This document shows, piece by piece, positions 8,898 to 16,574 of a DNA stretch of 64,000 nucleotides. Both the position numbers and the translations under genes were made by a program. Origin of the DNA: Streptomyces anulatus (GTDB lineage: Bacteria > Actinomycetota > Actinomycetes > Streptomycetales > Streptomycetaceae); the NCBI RefSeq assembly GCF_014650675.1, contig NZ_BMVK01000017.1:1-64000 (forward strand), written 5' to 3'. How positions within the stretch are numbered: position 1 is the stretch's first letter; the number at the start of each line of letters is the position of its first letter. Under the pieces are notes generated by a model. The model searched no databases. It was not told the DNA's origin and saw only the letters and a list, made by a program, of their open reading frames with translations.

Positions 8898-8946
8898 GGC
8901 GGACTCCTGGCGTGTGGTCGTTCCGGGCCTGCCGGACGGTGACGGT

Positions 8947-8988
8947 GACAGCGGTGGTGACAGCGGTGGTGACAGCGGTGGTGACAGT
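8947..8988. repeat. 12-bp tandem repeat upstream of the amidase
   Basis: Three exact copies of GACAGCGGTGGT (8947-8958, 8959-8970, 8971-8982) plus a half copy to 8988. They lie 50-90 bases upstream of the amidase GTG, in its leader. Slippage-prone; a role in expression is only a guess. Confidence 0.9.
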
Positions 8989-9071
8989 GACAACGGCGGT
9001 GGCTGCGGCAGGTGGCGGCGGTACGGCCGGGTGGGGGCTGTACTCACCCGGCCGCCGCTGGGGCGGGGCCG

Positions 9072-9953
9072 CTACGCCGTGTTGTTGGCGAGGGCCTGGA
9101 GCCGGGCGAAGCTGCCGTTGAACTTGTTGCGGTCCACGTCACCGGAGACTCCGGCGACCCGCCCCGTGGCCGAGTACTGCCAGATCGTCCAGGTGGGGAA
9201 GCCGCTGGGGATGTTCGGGCTGCTGGTGCCCCAGTGGGCCACCCAGAGCGGGGACTTGGCGGCCATGCCGGTCCAGCTCCCGGTGCAGGTGTTCCACCAG
9301 CTGGCCGTCGTGTAGATCACGACGTCCCGGGTGGTGCGCGCCTTGTACGTGGTGTAGAAGTCGTTGATCCACGTGCGCATCTGGGTCGTGGAGAGGCCGT
9401 AGCACATGGCGCCGTACGGGTTGTGCTCGATGTCCAGCACCCCGGGGAGGGTCTTGCCGTCCTTGGACCACCCTCCGCCGCTGCTCGCGAAGTAGTTCGC
9501 CTGCGTCGCCCCGTTGGAGACGTCGGGGCGGGCGAAGTGGTAGGCGCCCCGGATCAGGCCGGCGTTGTAGGAGCCGGTGTAGTTGGCGCTGAAGCGGCTG
9601 TCCTTGTAGGTCGTGCCCTCGGTGGCCTTCATGTAGGCGAAGTCGATGCCCGCGGCCTTCACCGAGCCCCAGTTGATCGCCCCCTGCCAGTGGGAGACGT
9701 CGATGCCCTGGACGCCGCTGGTATCCATCGGTGTCACGCCGCCCGGCGCGGAGGACGCGGGCCCCTGCTCGATGCGGGTCCCCGCCCCCATCCATGCCTG
9801 TCCGGACCGGACCGGCTCATCGGGTGCGGGCGGCGCGGCGACGGCCGTGCCCGTGGCGGTCAGGATCAGCGCCGCGGCGCTGCCGAGAGCTCCTGCGAGC
9901 AGAGCGCCTCTGGATCTCTTGAGTCGGCGGGACGGAGAACGGTACGCGGGCAC
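9072..9953 (-). CDS. Secreted GH25 lysozyme
   Basis: Glycoside hydrolase family 25 muramidase that cleaves MurNAc-GlcNAc bonds in peptidoglycan, 293 residues. An N-terminal signal (RRLKRSRG then a hydrophobic stretch ending AVAAPP) is followed by the catalytic domain: GIDVSHWQGAINW (about residue 80) carries the first acidic residue, AYMKATEG the next strand, and LDIEHN the catalytic DxE pair. The C-terminal strand WTIWQYS and final DVDRN are typical. The GTG at 9953 is preceded by GGAGGT at 4-5 bases. A DasR-like site lies about 110 bases upstream. Confidence 0.92.
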   Translation of the reverse strand: MPAYRSPSRRLKRSRGALLAGALGSAAALILTATGTAVAAPPAPDEPVRSGQAWMGAGTRIEQGPASSAPGGVTPMDTSGVQGIDVSHWQGAINWGSVKAAGIDFAYMKATEGTTYKDSRFSANYTGSYNAGLIRGAYHFARPDVSNGATQANYFASSGGGWSKDGKTLPGVLDIEHNPYGAMCYGLSTTQMRTWINDFYTTYKARTTRDVVIYTTASWWNTCTGSWTGMAAKSPLWVAHWGTSSPNIPSGFPTWTIWQYSATGRVAGVSGDVDRNKFNGSFARLQALANNTA

Positions 9954-10063
9954 AGCCACCTCCGGGCACGTTGACGGGAAGAGATCCATGGCATCCGATT
10001 ACCGGACGCCATGGACATGTCATGAGTAACGCACGGGCGGGGGAAGGCGTAAAGAGGCCCTGC

Positions 10064-10073
10064 GGTCTAGACC
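10064..10073. promoter_or_regulatory. Possible DasR-responsive element (dre)
   Basis: GGTCTAGACC, a perfect 10-base palindrome identical to the core of the known dre consensus (ACTGGTCTAGACCAGT); over the 16-base window 10061-10076, 12 positions match. It sits about 115 bases upstream of the GH25 lysozyme, whose product could release GlcNAc-containing sugars. CTAG is rare in such genomes. Binding is inferred. Confidence 0.45.
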
Positions 10074-10216
10074 TGTGCCGCCGTACCCCACCTGCGAAAA
10101 CGCGCCGGGGCGGCGAGAATTTTCACTCCTGAAGGCCCCCGGCGCCCGCTCCCGACCCATGGGCACGCGAAGACACACAGGGGCGGAGACCGGCCGCCGA
10201 GCACGCCTTGCCCCCA

Positions 10217-10234
10217 GTACTCAAATTTGACTAC
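10217..10234. promoter_or_regulatory. Palindrome inside the VOC gene promoter
   Basis: The core TCAAATTTGA (10221-10230) is perfect, and the 18-base GTAC...CTAC extension has one mismatched pair. It sits between a possible -35 (TTGCCC, 10208-10213) and -10 (TACGCT, 10232-10237) spaced 18 bases, which would start the transcript at or next to the ATG at 10244. An operator blocking RNA polymerase is the simplest reading; the cognate regulator is unknown. Confidence 0.5.
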
Positions 10235-10243
10235 GCTGCCCGC

Positions 10244-10951
10244 ATGACCGAGACGACCATCCCGATGCTGCCCTGCCGCACCTCGCTGATCGAGACCACC
10301 GTCGACTTCTACACCGCCCTCGGCTTCGCGACGACGTACCTGCAGAAGAGCCCGTACGCGTACGCGGTCGTCGAGCGGGGAGCGGTCGAACTCCGGCTGT
10401 ACGGCATGAAGGAGTACGACCCGGCGTCCTCCCACTCCGGGTGCTATGTCCTCACCGATGACGTGGACGGCCTGCATGCGGCGTTCCGGGCCGGCCTCAA
10501 GGAGGCCTACGGGCGCGTCCCGGCACGGGGGTTGCCGCACATCGGTCCGCTGAAGGACATGTCGTACGGGGTGCGGCAGTTCCTGATGACCGACCCGACC
10601 GGGAACACGATCCGGATCGGGCAGCCGATCAGCGAGGACCAGAACCACCGGCCCGCGCCGAAGGAGACCTTCGCCCGCGCCCTGCACATGGCGGACCTCT
10701 TCGCGGACTCCAAGCAGGATCTGCCGGGCGCGGCGAAGATCATCGACCGGGTGCTGGGGCTGACGGACGAGCACCCGGCCCCGGTGCAGAAGCTGCGCCT
10801 TCTCGTCCTGCGCGGGGACATCGCGCAGCGCATGGGTGACGCGGAGAAGGCCGGGGTGCTGCTGGAAGAGGCCGCGGCGGTCCGGCTCGGGCCCGAGGAG
10901 AGCGAAGCCGCCGCCGACACGCTGGCCCGGCTCGCGGAGTTGCGGGGCTGA
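10244..10951 (+). CDS. VOC-fold (glyoxalase/Ble-like) protein with helical C-terminal domain
   Basis: 235 residues. Residues 1-130 form a bleomycin-resistance-like VOC domain (LIETTVDFYTALGF at the start, DPTGNTIRIGQP at the end), a fold used to sequester drugs or catalyse metal-dependent reactions. Residues about 145-235 are a helical, TPR-like extension (LRLLVLRGDIAQRMGDAEKA) not found in minimal Ble proteins. The ATG at 10244 lacks a ribosome site and probably heads a leaderless transcript. The 3' part overlaps the antisense tail of the DinB gene. Function beyond the fold is unknown. Confidence 0.85.
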   Translation: MTETTIPMLPCRTSLIETTVDFYTALGFATTYLQKSPYAYAVVERGAVELRLYGMKEYDPASSHSGCYVLTDDVDGLHAAFRAGLKEAYGRVPARGLPHIGPLKDMSYGVRQFLMTDPTGNTIRIGQPISEDQNHRPAPKETFARALHMADLFADSKQDLPGAAKIIDRVLGLTDEHPAPVQKLRLLVLRGDIAQRMGDAEKAGVLLEEAAAVRLGPEESEAAADTLARLAELRG

Positions 10952-11517
10952 TCAGCCGAAGGGGGCGTCGGCGGGTCCTCGCCCGTCAGGCCGTCGACGG
11001 ACTCCCGGATGAGGTCGGCGTGGCCGACGTGGCGGGCGTACTCCTCGATGAGGTCCAGGAGGATGCGGCGGAGGTTCGGGCGTTCGCCGCTACGGGTGAC
11101 GTGGGCGCCGAGCTGGTCCAGGCCGCCGCCCGCGCTCAGTGCCGCGTCGACCGTGGCCCGGGAGCGGGCCGCCGATTCCCGCCAGAGGGTGCGCAGTTGC
11201 CCGGGGGTGTCCTGGGCGGCGGAGCGATAGGCCCAGTCGGGGTCGCTGTCCCAGTCCACCGCGTCCCAGGGCGCGCCGACCGGAACACCGAGCCACAGAC
11301 GCGCGAAGTGGCTGTCCTCGACGTGCGCCAGGTGCTTGAGCAGACCGCCCAGGGTGATGGTGGATGCGCCAACGGTGGCCCGCAGTCCGGCGGCGTCCAG
11401 GCCTGAGCACTTCCAGGCGAGCGTGGCCCGCTGGCGCTCCAGCGCGCCGAGGACGGCTGCCGCCTCGGTGCCGGCGAGGGGAGGTTCGGGCCAGGCTTCC
11501 ACTGTGCTCTCCGTCAT
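10507..11517 (-). CDS. DinB-family (DUF664) protein with read-through tail
   Basis: Residues 1 to about 185 are a DinB/DUF664 four-helix protein (LKHLAHVEDSHFARLW, RILLDLIEEYARHVGHADLIRES), a metal-binding fold that includes mycothiol- and bacillithiol-dependent enzymes. The histidines in HLAHVEDSH and HVGHADL are the expected ligands. The frame has no stop at the usual end (about 170-190 residues) but continues about 150 codons antisense into the VOC gene, ending at 10507 (336 residues). The tail is Ser/Arg/Ala-rich shadow sequence. A small frameshift near 10950 may have removed the native stop. Start ATG at 11517. Confidence 0.8.
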   Translation of the reverse strand: MTESTVEAWPEPPLAGTEAAAVLGALERQRATLAWKCSGLDAAGLRATVGASTITLGGLLKHLAHVEDSHFARLWLGVPVGAPWDAVDWDSDPDWAYRSAAQDTPGQLRTLWRESAARSRATVDAALSAGGGLDQLGAHVTRSGERPNLRRILLDLIEEYARHVGHADLIRESVDGLTGEDPPTPPSADQPRNSASRASVSAAASLSSGPSRTAAASSSSTPAFSASPMRCAMSPRRTRRRSFCTGAGCSSVSPSTRSMIFAAPGRSCLESAKRSAMCRARAKVSFGAGRWFWSSLIGCPIRIVFPVGSVIRNCRTPYDMSFSGPMCGNPRAGTRP

Positions 11518-11678
11518 GGCGGACACGGTAGCGGAGCCGGAACAGCGGGGCCGGAACAGCGGAATGGGGCCCGGCCTCACGGCCGGACCCCCCTCGCTTT
11601 CCCCTCCCGTCGGGCCTTCCCGTTCCCCCCGGACCCCTCCCCGGAAGTACCCGACGCCATGTGTGACACGGGAGGGTA

Positions 11679-11701
11679 CGCAAAGGTTGCAGCCCTTTAC
11701 G
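11679..11701. promoter_or_regulatory. Imperfect inverted repeat upstream of dinB
   Basis: CGCAAAGG and CCTTTACG are arms separated by 7 bases in the gap between the DinB gene start and the isomerase 3' end. The arms resemble half-sites of the MarR operators at 6191-6226, in inverted order. It is about 160 bases upstream of dinB. Significance uncertain. Confidence 0.25.
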
Positions 11702-11733
11702 ATCTCTTTGCCATCGAGGTGGCGCAGGGGCTC

Positions 11734-12570
11734 TCAGCAGGCATGTTGCACATAGCGCTCCGCCACTTCCGCCAGCGCCTCCGCCCCGTCGCGGGCCCAC
11801 AGCGCCTCGTTGAAGATCTCCACCTCGATCGGGCCGTCGAAGCCGGCGGCTTCCACGAGACGGCGGAACTCACGGAAGTCCACGCTTCCGTCGCCCAGTT
11901 GCCCCCGGCCCAGCAGGACGCCCGCCGGGAGCGGGGTGATCCAGTCGGCCAGCTGGAAGGAGTGGATGCGGCCGCCCGCACCCGCGCGGGCGATCTGGGC
12001 GGGCGCCCGGTCGTCCCACCAGAGGTGGTAGGTGTCGACGACCACCCCGACCTGGTCGGCCGGGAAGCGTTCCGCGATGTCCAGGGCCTGGCCGAGCGTG
12101 GAGACGACGCAGCGGTCGGACGCGTACATCGGGTGCAGCGGCTCGATGGCCAGGCGTACGCCGCGCGTCGCCGCGTACGGGGCCAGTTCCGCCAGCGCGT
12201 CGGCGACCCGCTCCCGGGCCCCGTACAGATCGCGGCTGCCGGGCGGGAGGCCGCCGGAGACCAGGACCAGGGTGTCGGTGGACAGGGCCGCCGCCTCGTC
12301 GATCGCCGCCCGGTTGTCGTCCAGGGCGCGGGCCCGTTCCGCCGGGTCGAGCGCGGTGAAGAAGCCGCCCCGGCAGAGGCTGGTGACGGTGAGCCCGGCA
12401 TCCGCCAGGAGCCTGGCCGTGCGCTCGACGCCGTACGCCTGCACCGGGGCCCGCCACAGGCCCACCATGCCGATGCCCGCCTTGACGCAGCCCTCGGTCA
12501 GCTCGGGCAGCGACCACTGCTTGATGGTCTCCTGGTTGAGCGAGAGGCGGGAGAGCCGGCCGTCGGTCAT
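11734..12570 (-). CDS. Sugar phosphate isomerase/epimerase (TIM barrel)
   Basis: 278-residue AP-endonuclease-2-like TIM barrel, the fold of xylose isomerase-like and inosose dehydratase/isomerase enzymes. The metal-site strands are visible: LAIEPLHPMYASD, VVVDTYHLWWDD and IHSFQLADW, with EIFNEALW near the end. It is third in a minus-strand operon; its ATG (12570) overlaps the stop of the DUF993 gene as ATGA, so translation is probably coupled, with GGAGG just upstream. The context implies catabolism of a sugar or cyclitol acid. The exact substrate cannot be read from sequence. Confidence 0.88.
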   Translation of the reverse strand: MTDGRLSRLSLNQETIKQWSLPELTEGCVKAGIGMVGLWRAPVQAYGVERTARLLADAGLTVTSLCRGGFFTALDPAERARALDDNRAAIDEAAALSTDTLVLVSGGLPPGSRDLYGARERVADALAELAPYAATRGVRLAIEPLHPMYASDRCVVSTLGQALDIAERFPADQVGVVVDTYHLWWDDRAPAQIARAGAGGRIHSFQLADWITPLPAGVLLGRGQLGDGSVDFREFRRLVEAAGFDGPIEVEIFNEALWARDGAEALAEVAERYVQHAC

Positions 12571-13715
12571 CGTGTGCCTCCGTGGACCGCGAGCAGTGAG
12601 CGCATACGGTGTTCCGCCAGGTCCGGGTCCGGGAACAGGCCCAGGCGGTCGGCCAGTTCGTACGCCTTCGCCAGATGCGGGAGCGAGCGCGCCGACTGGA
12701 GCCCGCCCACCATCGTGAAGTGGTCCTGGTGGCCGGAGAGCCAGGCCAGGAACACCACGCCCGTCTTGTAGAAGCGGGTCGGCGACCGGAAGAGGTGGCG
12801 GGAGAGTTCGACCGTGGGGTCCAGGAGCGCCCGGAAGCCGTCCACGTCTCCCGTGTCCAGCACCCGTACCGCGTGCGCCGCCAGCGGTCCCAGCGGGTCG
12901 AAGATACCCAACAGGGCGTGGCTGAAGCCGCGTTCGTCGCCCGCGATGAGTTCCGGGTAGTTGAAGTCGTCGCCCGTGTAGCAGCGCACCCCGCCCGGGA
13001 GGCGGCGGCGGACGTCGATCTCGCGGCCCGCGTCCAGGAGGGAGATCTTGATGCCGTCGACCTTGTCGGGGTGTTCGGCGATGACCTTGAGGAAGGTGTC
13101 CGTGGCCTCGTCGAGGTCGGCGCTGCCCCAGTAGCCCGCGAGGGCCGGGTCGAACATCGGACCCAGCCAGTGCAGGATCACCGGCTCCGACGCCTGGCGC
13201 AGGAGATGGGCGTACGTGGCGAGGTAGTCCTCCGGGCCCCGCGCGGCGCGGACCAGCGCGCGGGAGGCCATGAGGATCGGCTGGACGCCGTTCTCCTCGG
13301 CCAGGGCCAGCTGCTCCTCGTACGCCGCCGTGACCTCGGCCAGGGTGGGCGTCCCGTCGCCGGGCAGCTGGTCGGTGCCCACGCCGCAGGCGATCCTGCC
13401 GCCCACCGCCTTCGCCTCGGCGGCGGAGCGGCGGATCAGTTCGGCGGCGCCCGCCCAGTCCAGGCCCATGCCGCGCTGCGCGGTGTCCATGGCCTCCGCG
13501 ACGCCCAGGCCGTGCGCCCACAGGTGGCGGCGGAAGGCGAGCGTGGACTCCCAGTCGACGGCCGCCGGGTCGTCCGGACCGATGTCCGCGTACGGGTCCG
13601 CGACCACGTGCGCCGCCGAGAAGACCGTACGGGAGGTGGGGGCCGCCGCTCCGGGAGCGAGGTCGAGCGGTGTCGCGCGGGGCGTGTAGGGGCCCTGCGG
13701 GAGGTGGATCGTCAT
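12567..13715 (-). CDS. DUF993 (dihydrodipicolinate synthase-like) protein
   Basis: 382-residue member of the DUF993 family, a predicted TIM-barrel relative of dihydrodipicolinate synthase. Segments such as PVILHWLGPMFDPAL, DGIKISLLD (candidate Schiff-base lysine in KIS) and CYTGDDFNYPELI support an aldolase-type fold. It stands between an oxidoreductase and a sugar isomerase in the same operon: 40 bases after the oxidoreductase stop and overlapping the isomerase by 4 bases. A retro-aldol or dehydration step in breakdown of an oxidised sugar is plausible but not demonstrated. Confidence 0.85.
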   Translation of the reverse strand: MTIHLPQGPYTPRATPLDLAPGAAAPTSRTVFSAAHVVADPYADIGPDDPAAVDWESTLAFRRHLWAHGLGVAEAMDTAQRGMGLDWAGAAELIRRSAAEAKAVGGRIACGVGTDQLPGDGTPTLAEVTAAYEEQLALAEENGVQPILMASRALVRAARGPEDYLATYAHLLRQASEPVILHWLGPMFDPALAGYWGSADLDEATDTFLKVIAEHPDKVDGIKISLLDAGREIDVRRRLPGGVRCYTGDDFNYPELIAGDERGFSHALLGIFDPLGPLAAHAVRVLDTGDVDGFRALLDPTVELSRHLFRSPTRFYKTGVVFLAWLSGHQDHFTMVGGLQSARSLPHLAKAYELADRLGLFPDPDLAEHRMRSLLAVHGGTR

Positions 13716-13755
13716 GTCAGCGGCCCCCGCCGGCGCCGCGCACCGGTCGTGCGGG

Positions 13756-14907
13756 TCACAGGGTCAGCTCCGGGATGTCGAAGCGGCGGCCCTCGGCGGA
13801 CGACTTCAGTCCCAGTTCCGCCAGTTGGACGCCCCGGGCGCCGGCCAGCAGGTCCCAGCCGTACGGCTCGTCCAGGACCACATGGCGCAGGAACAGCTCC
13901 CACTGCGCCTTGAAGCCGTTGTCGAACTGCTGGTTGTCCGGCACCTCCTGCCACTGGTCGCGGAAGGACTCGGTGACCGGGAGGTCCGGGTTCCAGACCG
14001 GCTTGGGGGTCGACGAGCGGTGCTGCACACGGCAGTTGCGCAGACCGGCGACGGCGGAGCCGTGGGTGCCGTCGACCTGGAACTCGACCAGCTCGTCGCG
14101 GTTGACCCGGACCGTCCAGGAGGAGTTGATCTGCGCGACCGCCCCGCCCGCCAGTTGGAAGATGCCGTACGCGGCGTCGTCGGCGGTCGCCTCGTACGGC
14201 TTGCCCCGCTCGTCCCAGCGCTGCGGAACGTGCGTCTGCACATGGGCCGTTACGGAGGTGACCTGGCCGAACAGCTCGTGGAGCACGTACTCCCAGTGCG
14301 GGAACATGTCGACGACGATGCCGCCGCCGTCCTCCGCGCGGTAGTTCCACGACGGGCGCTGGGCCTCCTGCCAGTCGCCCTCGAAGACCCAGTAGCCGAA
14401 CTCCCCGCGCACGGAAAGGATCTCGCCGAAGAAGCCGCCGTCGATCAGGCGCTTCAGCTTCAGCAGGCCCGGCAGGAAGATCTTGTCCTGGACGACGCCG
14501 TGCTTGATGCCCGCGTCCCGGGCGAGCCGGGCCAGGTCGAGGGCCCCCTCGACGTCCGTGGCGGTCGGCTTCTCGGTGTAGACGTGCTTGCCCGCCGCGA
14601 TCGCCTTCTTGATCGCCTCCACCCGGGCCGAGGTGACCTGGGCGTCGAAGTAGATGTCGATCGTGTCGTCCGCGAGGACCGCGTCCAGGTCGGTCGACCA
14701 CTCGGTCAGGCCGTGGCGCTCGGCGAGTTCCTCCAGGGCGTGGGCCCGGCGGCCGACGAGCACGGGCTCGGGCCACAGCACCTCGCCGTCGCCGAGATCC
14801 AGGCCTCCCTGCTCACGGATCGCGAGGATCGAGCGCACCAGGTGCTGCCGGTATCCCATGCGCCCCGTGACGCCGTTCATGGCGATGCGCACTGTCCTGC
14901 GTGTCAC
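13756..14907 (-). CDS. Gfo/Idh/MocA-family oxidoreductase
   Basis: NAD(P)-dependent sugar or cyclitol dehydrogenase, 383 residues. The N-terminal Rossmann segment begins RIAMNGVTGRMGY (a GxxGxMG variant) and is followed by the family signature EKPTA at the active site (KHVYTEKPTA, near residue 110). The C-terminal alpha/beta domain includes GGGIVVDMFPHWEY, with a likely catalytic histidine. The GTG at 14907 has GGAGGG 6 bases upstream. It is the first gene of a three-gene operon divergent from a LacI regulator, with a LacI-type operator 23 bases before the start codon. Confidence 0.92.
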   Translation of the reverse strand: MTRRTVRIAMNGVTGRMGYRQHLVRSILAIREQGGLDLGDGEVLWPEPVLVGRRAHALEELAERHGLTEWSTDLDAVLADDTIDIYFDAQVTSARVEAIKKAIAAGKHVYTEKPTATDVEGALDLARLARDAGIKHGVVQDKIFLPGLLKLKRLIDGGFFGEILSVRGEFGYWVFEGDWQEAQRPSWNYRAEDGGGIVVDMFPHWEYVLHELFGQVTSVTAHVQTHVPQRWDERGKPYEATADDAAYGIFQLAGGAVAQINSSWTVRVNRDELVEFQVDGTHGSAVAGLRNCRVQHRSSTPKPVWNPDLPVTESFRDQWQEVPDNQQFDNGFKAQWELFLRHVVLDEPYGWDLLAGARGVQLAELGLKSSAEGRRFDIPELTL

Positions 14908-14929
14908 GAAGGTCCCTCCATACAGCCGT

Positions 14930-14943
14930 AGCAAGCGCTTTCT
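14930..14943. promoter_or_regulatory. LacI-type operator
   Basis: AGCAAGCGCTTTCT, a near-perfect palindrome around AAGCGCTT (14933-14940) with the central CG typical of LacI/GalR operators. It lies in the 109-base gap between the divergent LacI gene and the oxidoreductase, where it could repress both. Confidence 0.75.
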
Positions 14944-15016
14944 ATCGAAGATGACGCTAGCCTGCCGACAGCGGCCGGACAAGAGGGGGCCGCACGTGAT
15001 CTCACGGAGGACAGCG

Positions 15017-16117
15017 ATGACAGTCACCCTGGCGGATGTGGCGGCCCGCGCCCGGGTGTCCCCGGCCACCGTCTCGCGTGTGCTGAACGGCAACTACCCG
15101 GTGGCGGCGTCGACCCGGGAGCGGGTCCTGCGCGCGGTGGACGACCTGGACTATGTGCTCAACGGGCCCGCGAGCTCGCTCGCGGCGGCCACCTCGGACC
15201 TGGTCGGCATCCTGGTCAACGACATCGCCGACCCGTTCTTCGGGATCATGGCGGGGGCGGCCCAGACGCAGATCGGCGGCCCCGGGGACGGTTCCGGACG
15301 GGCGGGCGGCGAGAAGCTGGCCGTCATCTGCAACACCGGCGGCTCCCCGGAGCGCGAACTGACCTACCTCACCCTCCTCCAGCGCCAGCGCGCCGCCGCC
15401 GTCGTCCTCACCGGCGGCGCGGTCGAGGATCCGGCGCACCAGGCCGCGATGTCCGCGAAGCTGACGAAGCTCGCGGACGCGGGCACCCGGATCGTCTTCT
15501 GCGGGCGGCCCCCGCTGCCCGAGGGGGACGCGCTCGTCGCCGCGCTCGCGTTCGACAACCGGGGCGGCGGACGCCGGCTCGCCGAGCATCTGATCTCGCT
15601 CGGCCACCGCAGGATCGGTTACGTCGCCGGGCCCCCGGAGCGCACCACCACCCGGCACCGGCTGGAGGGCCACCGCGAGGCGCTGCGCGCGGCCGGCCTG
15701 GACACCGCCCCGGACGAGGCCGACGGGGGCCGGGGCCCGGACGATCAGGACCGGCTCACCGTGCACGGGCCCTACGACCGGCGCTCCGGCTACGAGGCCA
15801 CCCTCGAACTCCTGCGCAGGGCACCGGACGTGACCGCCATCGTGGCCGCCAACGACACCGTGGCGCTGGGCGCGTGCGCGGCCGTACGGGACCAGGGGAT
15901 GCGGATCCCCCAGGACATCTCGGTCGCGGGCTTCGACGACCTGCCGTTCTCGGTGGACGCGGTGCCGGCCCTCACGACGGTGCGGCTGCCGCTCTTCGAG
16001 GCGGGCGCCCGGGCGGGGCGGCTCGCGATGGGCAAGGAGAACCCGCCGCCCGGCGGGATCGCGACCATCGCGGCCGAGCTGATGATCCGGGGGTCCACGG
16101 CGGCGCCGCGCGGGTGA
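15017..16117 (+). CDS. LacI-family transcriptional regulator
   Basis: 366-residue LacI/GalR regulator. The N-terminal helix-turn-helix VTLADVAARARVSPATVSRVLNG and hinge helix (GPASSLAAATSDLVGILV) bind DNA; residues 60-366 are the periplasmic-binding-protein-like sensor domain (SLGHRRIGYVAGP, VAANDTVALGACAAVRDQG, ISVAGFDDLPFS). The ATG at 15017 follows GGAGG by 6 bases; an upstream open frame is shadow. It is divergent from the three-gene sugar operon and should repress it until its sugar ligand appears. Confidence 0.95.
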   Translation: MTVTLADVAARARVSPATVSRVLNGNYPVAASTRERVLRAVDDLDYVLNGPASSLAAATSDLVGILVNDIADPFFGIMAGAAQTQIGGPGDGSGRAGGEKLAVICNTGGSPERELTYLTLLQRQRAAAVVLTGGAVEDPAHQAAMSAKLTKLADAGTRIVFCGRPPLPEGDALVAALAFDNRGGGRRLAEHLISLGHRRIGYVAGPPERTTTRHRLEGHREALRAAGLDTAPDEADGGRGPDDQDRLTVHGPYDRRSGYEATLELLRRAPDVTAIVAANDTVALGACAAVRDQGMRIPQDISVAGFDDLPFSVDAVPALTTVRLPLFEAGARAGRLAMGKENPPPGGIATIAAELMIRGSTAAPRG

Positions 16118-16124
16118 GCCGGCC

Positions 16125-16140
16125 CGGGGATGCCCCCGGT
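16125..16140. terminator. Small hairpin between convergent genes
   Basis: CCGGGG and CCCCGG arms with a 4-base loop, 8 bases after the LacI stop and 36 bases before the 3' end of the convergent small gene. It could serve both. Weak because short. Confidence 0.4.
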
Positions 16141-16175
16141 CCCGTCGGCCCCGTCGGGAGGCCCTGGCCGAGCGG

Positions 16176-16520
16176 CTAGCCGAGCAGTCCGAGCAACCGT
16201 CCCAGCGCGTCCGCGACGGGCTGGGCCACCGGGCCGACCGCGGTGGTGAGCTGCCCGAGCCGTGCCAGGGTGAGGCCGCGCTCGGTCATGCCCTCGCGGT
16301 CCAGGGCGAGCACGGGCAGGGTCTCCGCGACCGTGCGGGCCTGGTCCGGGGTGAGGTGGGCGGTGAGGTCGCGGAGCCGGTCGGTCAACTCCTTCACAGC
16401 CGCGTGGAGTTCGGGATCCTGAGCGGCGCCCACGTAGCCGTTGTTGATGCCGATGTTCTGGGCGCCGGTCTGGTTGAAGACGGAGCCGTTGTAGGTCGAG
16501 TGGTGCGTCGGTTCGGTCAT
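16176..16520 (-). CDS. Small protein with N-terminal shared Asn/Gly/Gln motif
   Basis: 114 residues, no named family recognised. Residues 10-25 carry the motif Y-N-G-x-V-F-N-Q-x-G-x-Q-N-x-G-I, also present at the end of the preceding protein (12 of 16 positions identical). The rest is a leucine-rich helical domain (DPELHAAVKELTDRLRDL and onwards) ending GRLLGLLG. Its ATG at 16520 overlaps the upstream stop as ATGA, so the two proteins are made together. Short terminal beta-prone motifs shared by neighbouring genes are the hallmark of bacterial amyloid signalling motifs (BASS); by analogy this could be the effector or adaptor. That is inference. Confidence 0.75.
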   Translation of the reverse strand: MTEPTHHSTYNGSVFNQTGAQNIGINNGYVGAAQDPELHAAVKELTDRLRDLTAHLTPDQARTVAETLPVLALDREGMTERGLTLARLGQLTTAVGPVAQPVADALGRLLGLLG

Positions 16521-16574
16521 AGCCTGATCCCCGTGTTCTGACCGCCGTTCTGGTTGAAGACGGGGCCGTTGTAG
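16470..16574. repeat. Pair of 25-bp direct repeats encoding the shared motif
   Basis: 16470-16494 and 16550-16574 differ at one base; both contain CTGGTTGAAGACGG. They lie 80 bases apart in two different genes, in the same phase relative to each reading frame. The intervening segment also aligns in part. A duplication that seeded both genes with one interaction motif is the simplest origin. Confidence 0.9.
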
